NCBI GenBank assembly: GCA_944326905.1
Contig: CALVFU010000005.1
Location: 1 to 64,000, forward strand
Origin: Candidatus Gastranaerophilales bacterium
GTDB taxonomy: Bacteria; Cyanobacteriota; Vampirovibrionia; Gastranaerophilales; Gastranaerophilaceae
Direction of reading: 5' to 3'
DNA: 64,000 bases
Part shown: one piece after another, positions 33,701-40,830 of the stretch
Position numbering within the stretch: the first letter of the stretch is position 1
How the letters are laid out: each line of letters starts with the position of its first letter
Made by a program: the position numbers and the translations under genes
The notes under the pieces: generated by a model
Seen by the model: only the letters and a program-made list of their open reading frames with translations
Database searches by the model: none
Told to the model about the DNA's origin: nothing

Positions 33701-34096
33701 GGTAAGCAGCCATTTGTATTATTAGGCGATTTACTTATAGGGTATGCGTATAAGGCGCTTGGCGGGTGCGAGAAAGCAGAACATATATATAATAACGTTC
33801 TTAATAAAGGAAAGGAATGTTCTTTATTCTTTATAATTTATTTGGCAAAGTATCTTTTAGCGGACTTGAGTGTCAAACAAGGAAAATGCCAAACAGCGCT
33901 GCAAGTGCTTACAAATTCAATTACTATACTAGAGAAAACAGAACATCCGTGTGTGCTGCTGCTTTATTTATTGAAGAAAAAATTTATTGAAATAGTAGAA
34001 ATACAAAAGTACACTATAAATATTGATACGGAAAAGGGTTTTATAAAGCAAATTGAACCGTTGTTTAACGGGATAGACTTAATAAATCTTAAATAG
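30794..34096 (+). CDS. Giant zinc-ribbon / cyclase-like / degenerate STAND ATPase / TPR protein
   Basis: The protein has 1100 residues. Residues 3-77 hold five CxxC knuckles forming a multi-zinc-ribbon. Residues 85-190 (FSAITIQFMNIAKLAKVL, then YNDFTFILNYAS) resemble a class III cyclase homology domain without catalytic metal ligands. Around 335 a P-loop-like strand reads VISLRGEPERQLPTS, lacking the GKS/T of Walker A, with the Walker-B-like IYIENFEYVD near 435. The C-terminal 500 residues are helical repeats of TPR type. Cyclase-STAND-TPR chains are known signalling regulators; here both enzymatic centres look dead, so a scaffold role is likely (inferred). No transmembrane span is seen. Confidence 0.7.
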   Translation: MICPKCKKTIDDKLTVCPYCKKVLALVCPRCGNISDTSTCSNCGYVILSKCIKCGTLNKTEKGVCAKCGEDTKRSAALKFTENEHFSAITIQFMNIAKLAKVLGNKKLVTKFLFKLKSMVSNFAKEEKAYFLMYNDFTFILNYASETSEYISAQKAMKSAIKLLNILCSLNRTLKKELMFTLETRLTVEEKPLSTFFDINEDMEKVKLLDLYSEQNSETKGMQLTADQYIYKFLRKEYKMDSLYTSERDGNIISYYAVNASEYIIPVKEQDDEVNAQTSEVKVVTKKELDFEQELYKKNIEGIKVKCKFEQLGADKAYEYLKKINFQTGTRVISLRGEPERQLPTSVIEGIVREKVQCYTVVCSENLSMTPWGFFRELLKEIYGNSIIKPELNAKAAKLITSLLNLSPPDFDNAESARLAYIETFLQLLTALPQSTIYIENFEYVDIASRHVLEEIFSKINKTKISFIVTNAKSYALQKIIPELLNSYYYIEIFLSQLDIDTALSQIIDSEDFKNSFYYKKIKDNAGASYLYCLNAVNYLKDSGVIITFNNKTVITDSKTVVLPFKLEHLINTRLKKMSKETAKSLILAYSYILGPMMETSVLGKLGLNNIDSLRELSESGFIAQYGNRVYIQNYENIKNSFKITLKPEVLKYLGSNLINKVYGSGGYDYCEILSFEYLGNYTSAFSKLYELSIVTLQFGDYDAYLKMCIKMLKYLKELESDIPEEELAEYQSDFYNNLTQLLYRYAPERIYPIAESLLHKAVKTDDKEKIVILSNMMLQGGLLTSNYTNTVALLQNILERTENCTLTDKAGNINYRIFSLSLVGMEICFYTGQYDKCIQTGNDLINILTPEKISKLRPNVFTEEQFNLHILDSLVYYLISHILTGNYNLEYCLEKIEKAIGARPVSAIILESSVKFLRGEKPGVIDTFVDDEYYMLLSKLYNAFVGFDGDFGVFAANIYDFKKTASEQGKQPFVLLGDLLIGYAYKALGGCEKAEHIYNNVLNKGKECSLFFIIYLAKYLLADLSVKQGKCQTALQVLTNSITILEKTEHPCVLLLYLLKKKFIEIVEIQKYTINIDTEKGFIKQIEPLFNGIDLINLK

Positions 34097-34251
34097 CTTG
34101 TTGATTTTTAAAAATTTTTATAATATGATTTAGAAGTCAGAAATCAACCCACATTTGAATAATTTTCAGAAAGCAAATACTGCTTATGTTTTGATGTATT
34201 CAAATAATGTAAATGTAATAAATAGTTAAATAAAATTAAGAAAGGTAAAAA

Positions 34252-34905
34252 ATGACTGAAGAAGAAAAAATTGAAGCAGGCACGGTTGAAGAATCTGTAG
34301 AAAAAGAAGCAGAAACTGAAACTGTAGTAGAAGCAGCAGAGACTGCAGAAGAAAATATTGAAGTTCTTCCGGCAAAGAAACAACGCTCAAGAAAGAAAAA
34401 AATAGAAACAAAAGAGGAACAACCCCAATCAGAATGGAAGGAACAAGTAGTTCAAATCCGTCGTGTAACGAAGGTTGTAAAAGGCGGTAAGAAATTGAGC
34501 TTCCGTGCAATAGTAATTGTTGGTAATCAAAAAGGTCAAGTTGGGGTTGGATGTGCTAAAGCGGCTGAAGTTATTATAGCAATTCAAAAAGCAGTAGCAG
34601 ACGGACGCAAAAATCTTGTTAGTGTTCCTATTTTTAAAACGACAATTCCTCATCCGATTACAGGACGTTCCGGCGCAGGTGCGGTAATGTTAAGGCCGGC
34701 ATCTCAAGGTACAGGTATTATTGCCGGCGGTGCTGTTCGTTCAGTATTAGAACTTGCAGGGATTGAAAATATTCTTTCAAAATCACTCGGCTCTAAATCG
34801 CCGCTTAATGCTGCAAACGCTACAATCGCCGCATTAAAAGCATTAACGCCGTTTAGCAAAGTTGCTAAAAAACGCGGTTTAACGATGGCAGAATTATTAA
34901 ACTAA
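34252..34905 (+). CDS. rpsE: 30S ribosomal protein S5
   Basis: The protein has 217 residues, against about 165 normally. The S5 domains are intact: [35 protein letters not shown], then [49 protein letters not shown]. The extra 60 residues at the N-terminus are first highly acidic (multiple Glu), then basic (KKQRSRKKK). It begins a four-gene ribosomal unit with its own ribosome binding site AGAAAGG, detached from the usual upstream L18. Confidence 0.96.
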   Translation: MTEEEKIEAGTVEESVEKEAETETVVEAAETAEENIEVLPAKKQRSRKKKIETKEEQPQSEWKEQVVQIRRVTKVVKGGKKLSFRAIVIVGNQKGQVGVGCAKAAEVIIAIQKAVADGRKNLVSVPIFKTTIPHPITGRSGAGAVMLRPASQGTGIIAGGAVRSVLELAGIENILSKSLGSKSPLNAANATIAALKALTPFSKVAKKRGLTMAELLN

Positions 34906-34954
34906 CGTCGGATTTATTTATAAATTTACATGAAATAATAAGGAATATAATAAA

Positions 34955-35146
34955 ATGAGTAAAACTGAAACAAAAAAAATAAAAATTCAATTAAAAAGGA
35001 GTCTGATAGGCTGCACTCCAGAACAGAGAAAAGTTGCTGCTGCGTTGGGCTTAAAAAAGACACACAGTGTTGTTGAACAAAATGACACACCTGTTATTAA
35101 AGGTATGATTAATAAAATATCTCACCTTGTAGAAGTGATAGAATAA
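34955..35146 (+). CDS. rpmD: 50S ribosomal protein L30
   Basis: The protein has 63 residues: [53 protein letters not shown]. This is the usual bacterial L30 length and fold, lying in its standard place between S5 and L15. Cyanobacterial lineages often lack L30, so its presence is worth recording for phylogeny. Confidence 0.94.
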   Translation: MSKTETKKIKIQLKRSLIGCTPEQRKVAAALGLKKTHSVVEQNDTPVIKGMINKISHLVEVIE

Positions 35147-35171
35147 TAATTACCAGAAAGAGGAATAAATT

Positions 35172-35627
35172 ATGTCAGATAAAAGAATAGAAATAGTTGA
35201 TTTGGCACCTGCAAAAGGCGCTACATCTAAAAGTAAACGTGTAGGGCGCGGTCGTTCGTCAGGTATGGGTAAAACTTCCTGCCGCGGAAATAACGGGGAA
35301 GGGCAGCGCTCAGGCAGATCATCTAAAAGAGGATTTGAAGGCGGTCAAATGCCTGCATACAGACGCTTGCCTAAATTGAAAGGCTTTGAAATTATTAATA
35401 AAATTAATACTGCTGCAGTTAATGTTGCAAGACTTGAGCAATGGGGGCTTGCAGAAGTTTCTCTCGAAAGCTTAATAGCTGCAAAAAGAATTCATCCGTC
35501 TTCTGAAGTATTAAGAATTATGGGAAATGGTGAACTGTCAAAAGCTATTACGGTTAAGGCAAATTATGTAACGCCACAGGCAAAAGAAAAAATTGAAAAA
35601 GCAGGCGGAAAGGTTGAGTTAGTATAA
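35172..35627 (+). CDS. rplO: 50S ribosomal protein L15
   Basis: The protein has 151 residues. The basic Gly-rich N-terminus (KRVGRGRSSGMGKTSCRGNNGEGQRSG) and the C-terminal globular domain (VARLEQWGLAEVSLESLIAAKRI, EKIEKAGGKVELV) are complete. The stop TAA overlaps the secY ATG by one base, so translation is coupled. Confidence 0.96.
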   Translation: MSDKRIEIVDLAPAKGATSKSKRVGRGRSSGMGKTSCRGNNGEGQRSGRSSKRGFEGGQMPAYRRLPKLKGFEIINKINTAAVNVARLEQWGLAEVSLESLIAAKRIHPSSEVLRIMGNGELSKAITVKANYVTPQAKEKIEKAGGKVELV

Positions 35628-36961
35628 TGGCGCAAAATATAAAACTACCGACAACAGCAGACTTAATGTCGATGTGGAATGCGTCCGGCTTAAAAGAAAA
35701 AATTATTTTTACTTTTATAATGCTGGTAGCTTTTCGTTTCGGTGTTCATTTACCAATTTTCGGTATTAATAATGAAGTATTTGCTAATATTGCAAGCCAA
35801 AATAACATAATCGGATTTTTAGATTTGTTTTCCGGCGGGGCGTTAGGTAAAGTGTCTATTTTTGCTTTAGGTATCGGACCTTACATTACCTCTTCAATTA
35901 TTATGCAGTTACTTGCGGTAATTATTCCGGCATTGGAAAAACTACAGAAAGAGGAGGGCGAAGCGGGGAGGCGTAAACTCTCCCAATATACGAGAGTTTT
36001 TGCAGTTATTCTTGCCGCATTCCAGTCAGTTGTTTTTATGGTGTATCTCTCACATCTTGAAAATACGATTACAGTGAGCAGTCATACAATGTTTTATATT
36101 TCGTCAATATTATCGCTAACGGCTGGCAGTGCACTTGTAATGTGGATATCTGAATTAATAACGGAAAAAGGTATTGGTAACGGTGGATCATTGATTATCT
36201 TTGTCGGCATTATTTCAGGCATTCCTTTGTATGCACAAAGGACGGCGCAGATTGTTATGCATGATTCTATGCTGCAAATAGGTTTGTGCGTGCTGTTAGC
36301 AATATTTTTTGCAACAATGATATTCATAGTCATTATGCAGGAAGCTGTAAGAAAAGTTATAATAGTAAATCCTAAACGCCAGGTCGGAAACAAAGTTTAT
36401 GGCGGTGTAAATACATTTATTCCGTTTAAGCTTAATCCCGGCGGTGTTATGCCGATAATCTTTGCAGTTGCAATTCTGCTGTTTCCGTCAACTATATTAA
36501 GCTTAATTGGTGAGGCTCATTTACCGGCAGGATGGATAGAAAATACAGTTGTATTTTTAAATAAAATATTTTCACCCAGCGGTATAATTTATTATATGTT
36601 ATATTTTACACTAATTGTTGCATTAACCTTTTTCTATGCGTCAATTATGCCGAATATGCAGCCAAAAGAAATAGCTAATAACTTAAAGAAGTATGGTTCT
36701 TCAATTCCTGGTATAAAGCCGGGCAGACCAACTGCAGAAGCTCTTGATAGAATATTAACAAAAACAACCTTTATCGGGGCTTTAGGTCTTGGTATTATAG
36801 CTCTTGTTCCGTCAATAACCAGCTATTTTACCGGCATAACAACATTGCAAGGTATTGGTGCTACGTCGCTGATAATTATGGTCGGTGTTGCTCTTGATTT
36901 AATTAATCAGGTAAGAACTCACCTTCTTGCAAGGAACTATGAATCTTTTCTTAAAGAGTAA
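35627..36961 (+). CDS. secY: Protein translocase subunit SecY
   Basis: SecY is the ten-span channel of the Sec translocon in the inner membrane. The 444 residues show all ten hydrophobic segments; the plug/TM2 region (GFLDLFSGGALGKVSIFALGIGPYITSSIIMQLL) and the cytoplasmic loop NNLKKYGSSIPGIKPGRPT are canonical. It closes the S5-L30-L15 unit; a perfect terminator follows 13 bases later. No adk, map or infA follows, unlike the common order. Confidence 0.97.
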   Translation: MAQNIKLPTTADLMSMWNASGLKEKIIFTFIMLVAFRFGVHLPIFGINNEVFANIASQNNIIGFLDLFSGGALGKVSIFALGIGPYITSSIIMQLLAVIIPALEKLQKEEGEAGRRKLSQYTRVFAVILAAFQSVVFMVYLSHLENTITVSSHTMFYISSILSLTAGSALVMWISELITEKGIGNGGSLIIFVGIISGIPLYAQRTAQIVMHDSMLQIGLCVLLAIFFATMIFIVIMQEAVRKVIIVNPKRQVGNKVYGGVNTFIPFKLNPGGVMPIIFAVAILLFPSTILSLIGEAHLPAGWIENTVVFLNKIFSPSGIIYYMLYFTLIVALTFFYASIMPNMQPKEIANNLKKYGSSIPGIKPGRPTAEALDRILTKTTFIGALGLGIIALVPSITSYFTGITTLQGIGATSLIIMVGVALDLINQVRTHLLARNYESFLKE

Positions 36962-36973
36962 ATGATAATTAAA

Positions 36974-37012
36974 GAGGGGCGGCAGCTATTAAAGCTGCCG
37001 CCCCTCTTTTTT
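36974..37012 (+). terminator. Strong terminator of the S5-SecY unit
   Basis: GAGGGGCGGCAGCT pairs perfectly with AGCTGCCGCCCCTC (14 bp, loop ATTAA), followed by TTTTTT. It is the strongest hairpin in the window and rules out translation starts for ispH before 37013. Confidence 0.95.
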
Positions 37013-37099
37013 ACGCTTGAAAAATTTTTGTGTTTGGGTTTAAATATAGATACTGAGGTATTTATTATCTCTAGTTCTATAGAAAGCAGATTAAATTTT

Positions 37100-37978
37100 T
37101 TGACTAACCAAAATATAAAGACAGCAAAATTTGCAGGCTTTTGTTACGGAGTAAAGCGAGCAGTAGATACTGTTATTAAGCTGAAACAGGATAATCCTGA
37201 TAAAAGTGTGTATATATTAGGCGAATTAATACATAATGCTTTTGTAATTTCAGAATTACAGAAGCTGGGGATTATAACTCTTAGTTCTATTAAAGAATTG
37301 CCCAAAGAGGCGGGTGGTTATTGTGTAATAAGAAGCCATGGGGCTGCTCCTGAAATTTTTGAAAAATTACAGTCAACAAATTTAGAAGTTGTAGATTTAA
37401 CTTGCCCTGATGTAAAAAAAGTTCAACAGAAAGCGGTTGAGCTTGCAAAATCAGGATATTACGTAATAATAGTCGGAAAAGCAGAACATCCTGAAGTTGA
37501 AGCGATTTATGCCAATGCAAGAAAGTGGTCTGAGTTTGTTAAAGTAATTAATTCAAAAGAACAGGTTCAAAGTATAAAAAATGATTTAGTTTCGCATAAA
37601 AAAATAGGTATTGTAGTCCAGACTACTCAGCGAGTGACAACATTAAATGAGATTATCTCTGAATTGACAGTATTTGCGAAAGAACTATTGATATATAATA
37701 CAATATGCCAAAGCACGTCAATGCGTCAGCAGGAGGCAATAGAGCTGTCAAAAGATTGTGACCTGATGATAGTTGCAGGGTCTAAAAATAGTGCAAATAC
37801 AACGCATTTGGCAGAAATTTTAAAAAATAAAACAAGAACTCTTCACATAGAGAATGTTGAGGAATTAAAAGAATATAATAATATTTTAAAAGTGTCAAAA
37901 AATATAGGTATTACTGCTGGAGCATCCACTCCTCAGGAAATAATTGATAATGTAATTAAATATATAAAGGAGGAATAA
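37100..37978 (+). CDS. ispH: 4-hydroxy-3-methylbut-2-enyl diphosphate reductase
   Basis: IspH makes IPP and DMAPP in the last step of the MEP isoprenoid pathway using a 4Fe-4S cluster. The three cluster cysteines are in AGFCYGVKRA, LTCPDVKKV and NTICQSTSMRQ, and His ligands in IHNAF and SHGAA are present. I place the start at TTG 37100 (292 residues, family length). The open frame extends back to 36962 but would cross the secY terminator, and there is no ATG in between. The start is the least certain part; the ribosome binding site is weak. It leads directly into rpsA. Confidence 0.9.
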   Translation: MTNQNIKTAKFAGFCYGVKRAVDTVIKLKQDNPDKSVYILGELIHNAFVISELQKLGIITLSSIKELPKEAGGYCVIRSHGAAPEIFEKLQSTNLEVVDLTCPDVKKVQQKAVELAKSGYYVIIVGKAEHPEVEAIYANARKWSEFVKVINSKEQVQSIKNDLVSHKKIGIVVQTTQRVTTLNEIISELTVFAKELLIYNTICQSTSMRQQEAIELSKDCDLMIVAGSKNSANTTHLAEILKNKTRTLHIENVEELKEYNNILKVSKNIGITAGASTPQEIIDNVIKYIKEE

Positions 37979-37982
37979 ATTA

Positions 37983-39038
37983 ATGACAACATTAGAAAAA
38001 ACAAAAGACGAATTTGAAATGCTTTTAGAAGAAACATTTGCAAAGACAAATACAGTTGCTGATATAGTGGAAGGTACTGTAATAAAAAAAGAGCAGGACG
38101 GTTATTTAGTAAGTGTAAAAGGTGCAAAGCTCGAAGCCTTTTTACCGCAGAAAGAGCTTTCAAGCGACGTAGAAGACCTAGAAGTTGGCGATACGCGTGA
38201 GTACTATGTTTTAAGAGAAGAAAATGATGAAGAACCAATGCAGTTATCATTGAAGAGAATTGCATTTGCACAAGCGTGGGCACAGTTGAATGATGCAAAA
38301 ATCCAAGGAGATACGATACTTGCGAAAGTTGTATCGACAGTCAAAGGCGGTGTTCTTGTTGATGTTGCTGATCTTAAGGGCTTTATACCATCTTCTCAAT
38401 TACGTACTGGTGCTCCATTTGACGGACTCGTTGATACAAAGATTGAAGTAAAAGTACTTGAAGCTGATCCAAAGAAAAATAAACTAATTCTTTCTCAACG
38501 CTTGGCAGTTGCAGAGCAAAGAGATCAGGTTGTGGATAATGTTCTTTCATCATTGGAAGAAGATCAAATTGTAAAAGGTAACGTAGTAAGAATAACAGAT
38601 TTTGGTGCGTTTGTTGATATCAATGGTATTGATGGACTTTTACCTATTTCTGAAATTTCTTGGCAAAGAATCAAACATCCGTCTGATGTTGTTACTTTAG
38701 GCGACACAATAGAAGTTAAAATTATTAAGATAGACCACGAATTAAAGAGAATTTCTTTATCATTAAAGAGAATGGGTGAAAATCCTTGGCAGCAAATCGA
38801 AGGACAGTTTGAAGAAGGACAGGTGGTAAAAGGTACAGTTAATAAAGTAACTACTTTCGGTGCATTTATAAATATTTTCCCAGGAGTAGAAGCTCTTCTT
38901 CCTGTATCAGAAATGAGTAATGAAAATGTTAATCCATTTAATCTCTTTAAGGTTGGAAGTGAAGTAGATGTACTTATTAAGAAATTTACACCTAAAGAAC
39001 ATAGGATAGCTTTAAGTATTAAAGATATTGAAAAATAG
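37983..39038 (+). CDS. rpsA: 30S ribosomal protein S1
   Basis: S1 helps mRNA bind the small subunit. The 351 residues hold four S1 repeats (about 22-90, 105-171, 193-262, 276-350); the last two are the most canonical (GNVVRITDFGAFVDI; GTVNKVTTFGAFINI). It is much shorter than the six-repeat E. coli protein, closer to cyanobacterial S1. AAAGGAGGAA precedes the ATG; it follows ispH after four bases. The ispH-rpsA pairing also occurs in other bacteria, where the two genes can even be fused. Confidence 0.93.
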   Translation: MTTLEKTKDEFEMLLEETFAKTNTVADIVEGTVIKKEQDGYLVSVKGAKLEAFLPQKELSSDVEDLEVGDTREYYVLREENDEEPMQLSLKRIAFAQAWAQLNDAKIQGDTILAKVVSTVKGGVLVDVADLKGFIPSSQLRTGAPFDGLVDTKIEVKVLEADPKKNKLILSQRLAVAEQRDQVVDNVLSSLEEDQIVKGNVVRITDFGAFVDINGIDGLLPISEISWQRIKHPSDVVTLGDTIEVKIIKIDHELKRISLSLKRMGENPWQQIEGQFEEGQVVKGTVNKVTTFGAFINIFPGVEALLPVSEMSNENVNPFNLFKVGSEVDVLIKKFTPKEHRIALSIKDIEK

Positions 39039-39050
39039 TGTTATTAACCT

Positions 39051-39090
39051 AAAAAATAGCGGGGAGATATTTATCTATCCCGCTATTTTT
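39051..39090. terminator. Bidirectional terminator between rpsA and the YjfB-like gene
   Basis: AAAAATAGCGGG pairs with CCCGCTATTTTT (12 bp) around a 15-base loop; T runs flank both sides. It can end rpsA rightward and the small convergent gene leftward. Confidence 0.85.
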
Positions 39091-39165
39091 CTGCAAGTAT
39101 GAATTGCGGCACGACAATTATACTGTTAAACAGTAAACACGAAAAGAGAAACTTTTTGTTAAGAT

Positions 39166-39339
39166 TTAATTCTTTTCTGCAGAGTATTTGGCAAGTGCTT
39201 CTGCGGAAATTTCAGCAACATCTTCAATAATATTTCCGGCTATTTGCATAGTTTGCTGCTGAGCTTTAACTCCTTGAACAGCATAAGCTAATTCTACCAT
39301 ATTGGAGGTCAGCTCACTGTTAATTTGGCTTAGATCCAT
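39166..39339 (-). CDS. Small YjfB-like putative motility protein
   Basis: The 57-residue protein starts at ATG 39339 with AGGA ten bases upstream on the minus strand. The sequence begins MDLSQINSELTSNMVELAYAV and has the two short helices typical of the YjfB family (QQQTMQIAGNIIEDVAEISAEALAK). Members are linked to motility by co-occurrence only. No flagellar gene is adjacent. Length, start site and pattern together make it a credible gene, though it is short. Confidence 0.7.
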   Translation of the reverse strand: MDLSQINSELTSNMVELAYAVQGVKAQQQTMQIAGNIIEDVAEISAEALAKYSAEKN

Positions 39340-39654
39340 AATTATATCCTATATAATCTGGTGACATTATAATTATAAACTATTGCTAGGAGTATTTCAA
39401 TGCGTATTGATGCTTTGTGGTATATTATATATATTTATTATATCTACAAAACTCTTATTTTATTGTGTTTTTCCGGGGCAGTTATTATATAAAAATTTGA
39501 TTTAATATTTCTTTACAAAAAGATTACGGAAAAATTTATTTTTTGGCAGCTTAACAATGTTAAAAATTCAACCAAAATATGTATTCGGTTTAAATAATAA
39601 CGATGCTAAGATTTATATTGGAGAAGTGTAATAAATTCCGAATTGGAGAGGAAG
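39340..39654. other. Gene-poor AT-rich region before the efflux operon
   Basis: A weak promoter candidate (TTTACA at 39512-39517, 17 bp, TTTATT at 39535-39540) precedes the adaptor gene by about 110 bases. A 24-codon ORF at 39557-39631 (MLKIQPKYVFGL) has no ribosome binding site and is not called. Otherwise there are only A/T runs. Confidence 0.5.
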
Positions 39655-40827
39655 ATGAATATAAAATTAACGCGTAAACAAATGGCGGTTATAGTAATAT
39701 TAGTTATTGTAGTGCCTATTGTTTATAATAAGGTATTTGGAGCAATATCAGGCATTTTACAAAAAAAAGCATTGTTAGCGCCCAAAGAGGTTATCGTTGA
39801 TAATCCAAAGATTAAGACAATAAATGTATCAGCAGAAGCTACAGGAAGAGTGGAAGCGGTTTATTCTGTAGATTTGGTAGCCCGCGTCCCTGGTTTTTTA
39901 ATAAAAAAATATTTTAAAGAAGGGGATTTTGTAAAAAAGGGGCAGATTTTATTTAAAATAGATCCTAAAGAGTATGAGTTAGAAGTGAATAATTCTTTAG
40001 CTTCTGTAAAACAGTATGACGCGCTTTTAAAGAATGCTCAGCAGGAATATGATAGAGCAAATGCACTGATTAAAGAAGATTTGATAAGCCGTTCGGATGT
40101 TGATCAGAGTTTAGCTGTAAGAAACCAAAACAGAGCACTTCTTGAAGCTGCAAAACAGCAATATGAGCTTGCTAAGGTTAATTTAGGGTATACAACAATT
40201 AAGTCACCGATAGATGGCAGAATAGGTAAAGTTAATATAACCGAAGGTAATTATGTTACAGCAACATCAGGCGGACTGGTTAATATTGCAAGTCTTAATC
40301 CGATATATGTTACTTTCAGCCTTAAAGAAAATGATTTTATCAAGATGATAAAAGCTAGTAATCAATTTAAAGACGTTGAGGTTTATGTAGAATTAGATGA
40401 TGGAAAATGGTATGACAAAGTTGGCAAAATAAATTTTGTAGATAATAAAATGGATCAAGATTCAGGTTCTGTACGTATGCGTGCGGAATTTGACAACTCA
40501 AGATTATGGTTAATGCCTGGTGCTTATATGAAAGTTAAACTTGTTGCCCCAAAAGAAGTTCAGTATATAACTGTGCCGCAAGCTTGTACGAAAGGTGACG
40601 CAATGAGCGGATATTATGTTTGGACGGTGGTTGACGGCAAGGCAGTTAAGCGTAATATTGAGGTATCTGACGATATTGACAGTAATTGGGTTGTTGAGGA
40701 GGGTGTTGACCTTACAGATAAAATAGTTGTCTCAGGAGTGCAGAATGTAGCTGCAGAAGGGCAAAAATTAAAAGCAATTCCTAAAACTGCAGAGGAAGAA
40801 AAAACAACGGAAACTACGGGAAAATAA
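39655..40827 (+). CDS. RND efflux periplasmic adaptor (membrane fusion protein)
   Basis: The protein has 390 residues from ATG 39655, supported by GGAGAGG; an upstream TTG would overlap that site. One N-terminal membrane anchor (MAVIVILVIVVPIVYN) is followed by a lipoyl half (RVPGFLIKKYFKEGDFVKKGQILFKIDP), an alpha-helical hairpin (about 95-160), the second lipoyl half (KSPIDGRIGKVNITEGNYV) and beta-barrel/membrane-proximal domains. There is no lipobox, so anchoring is by the helix. It links the pump to the TolC-like channel encoded next. Confidence 0.92.
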   Translation: MNIKLTRKQMAVIVILVIVVPIVYNKVFGAISGILQKKALLAPKEVIVDNPKIKTINVSAEATGRVEAVYSVDLVARVPGFLIKKYFKEGDFVKKGQILFKIDPKEYELEVNNSLASVKQYDALLKNAQQEYDRANALIKEDLISRSDVDQSLAVRNQNRALLEAAKQQYELAKVNLGYTTIKSPIDGRIGKVNITEGNYVTATSGGLVNIASLNPIYVTFSLKENDFIKMIKASNQFKDVEVYVELDDGKWYDKVGKINFVDNKMDQDSGSVRMRAEFDNSRLWLMPGAYMKVKLVAPKEVQYITVPQACTKGDAMSGYYVWTVVDGKAVKRNIEVSDDIDSNWVVEEGVDLTDKIVVSGVQNVAAEGQKLKAIPKTAEEEKTTETTGK

Positions 40828-40830
40828 TAA

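Noticed and set aside
36962-37099. Reading ispH from the ATG at 36962
   Set aside because: Residues 5-17 would be encoded by the perfect secY terminator, and IspH conservation begins just after TTG 37100.
39557-39631. 24-codon ORF MLKIQPKYVFGLNN...
   Set aside because: No ribosome binding site. It lies in the likely leader of the efflux operon and is too short to judge without conservation.
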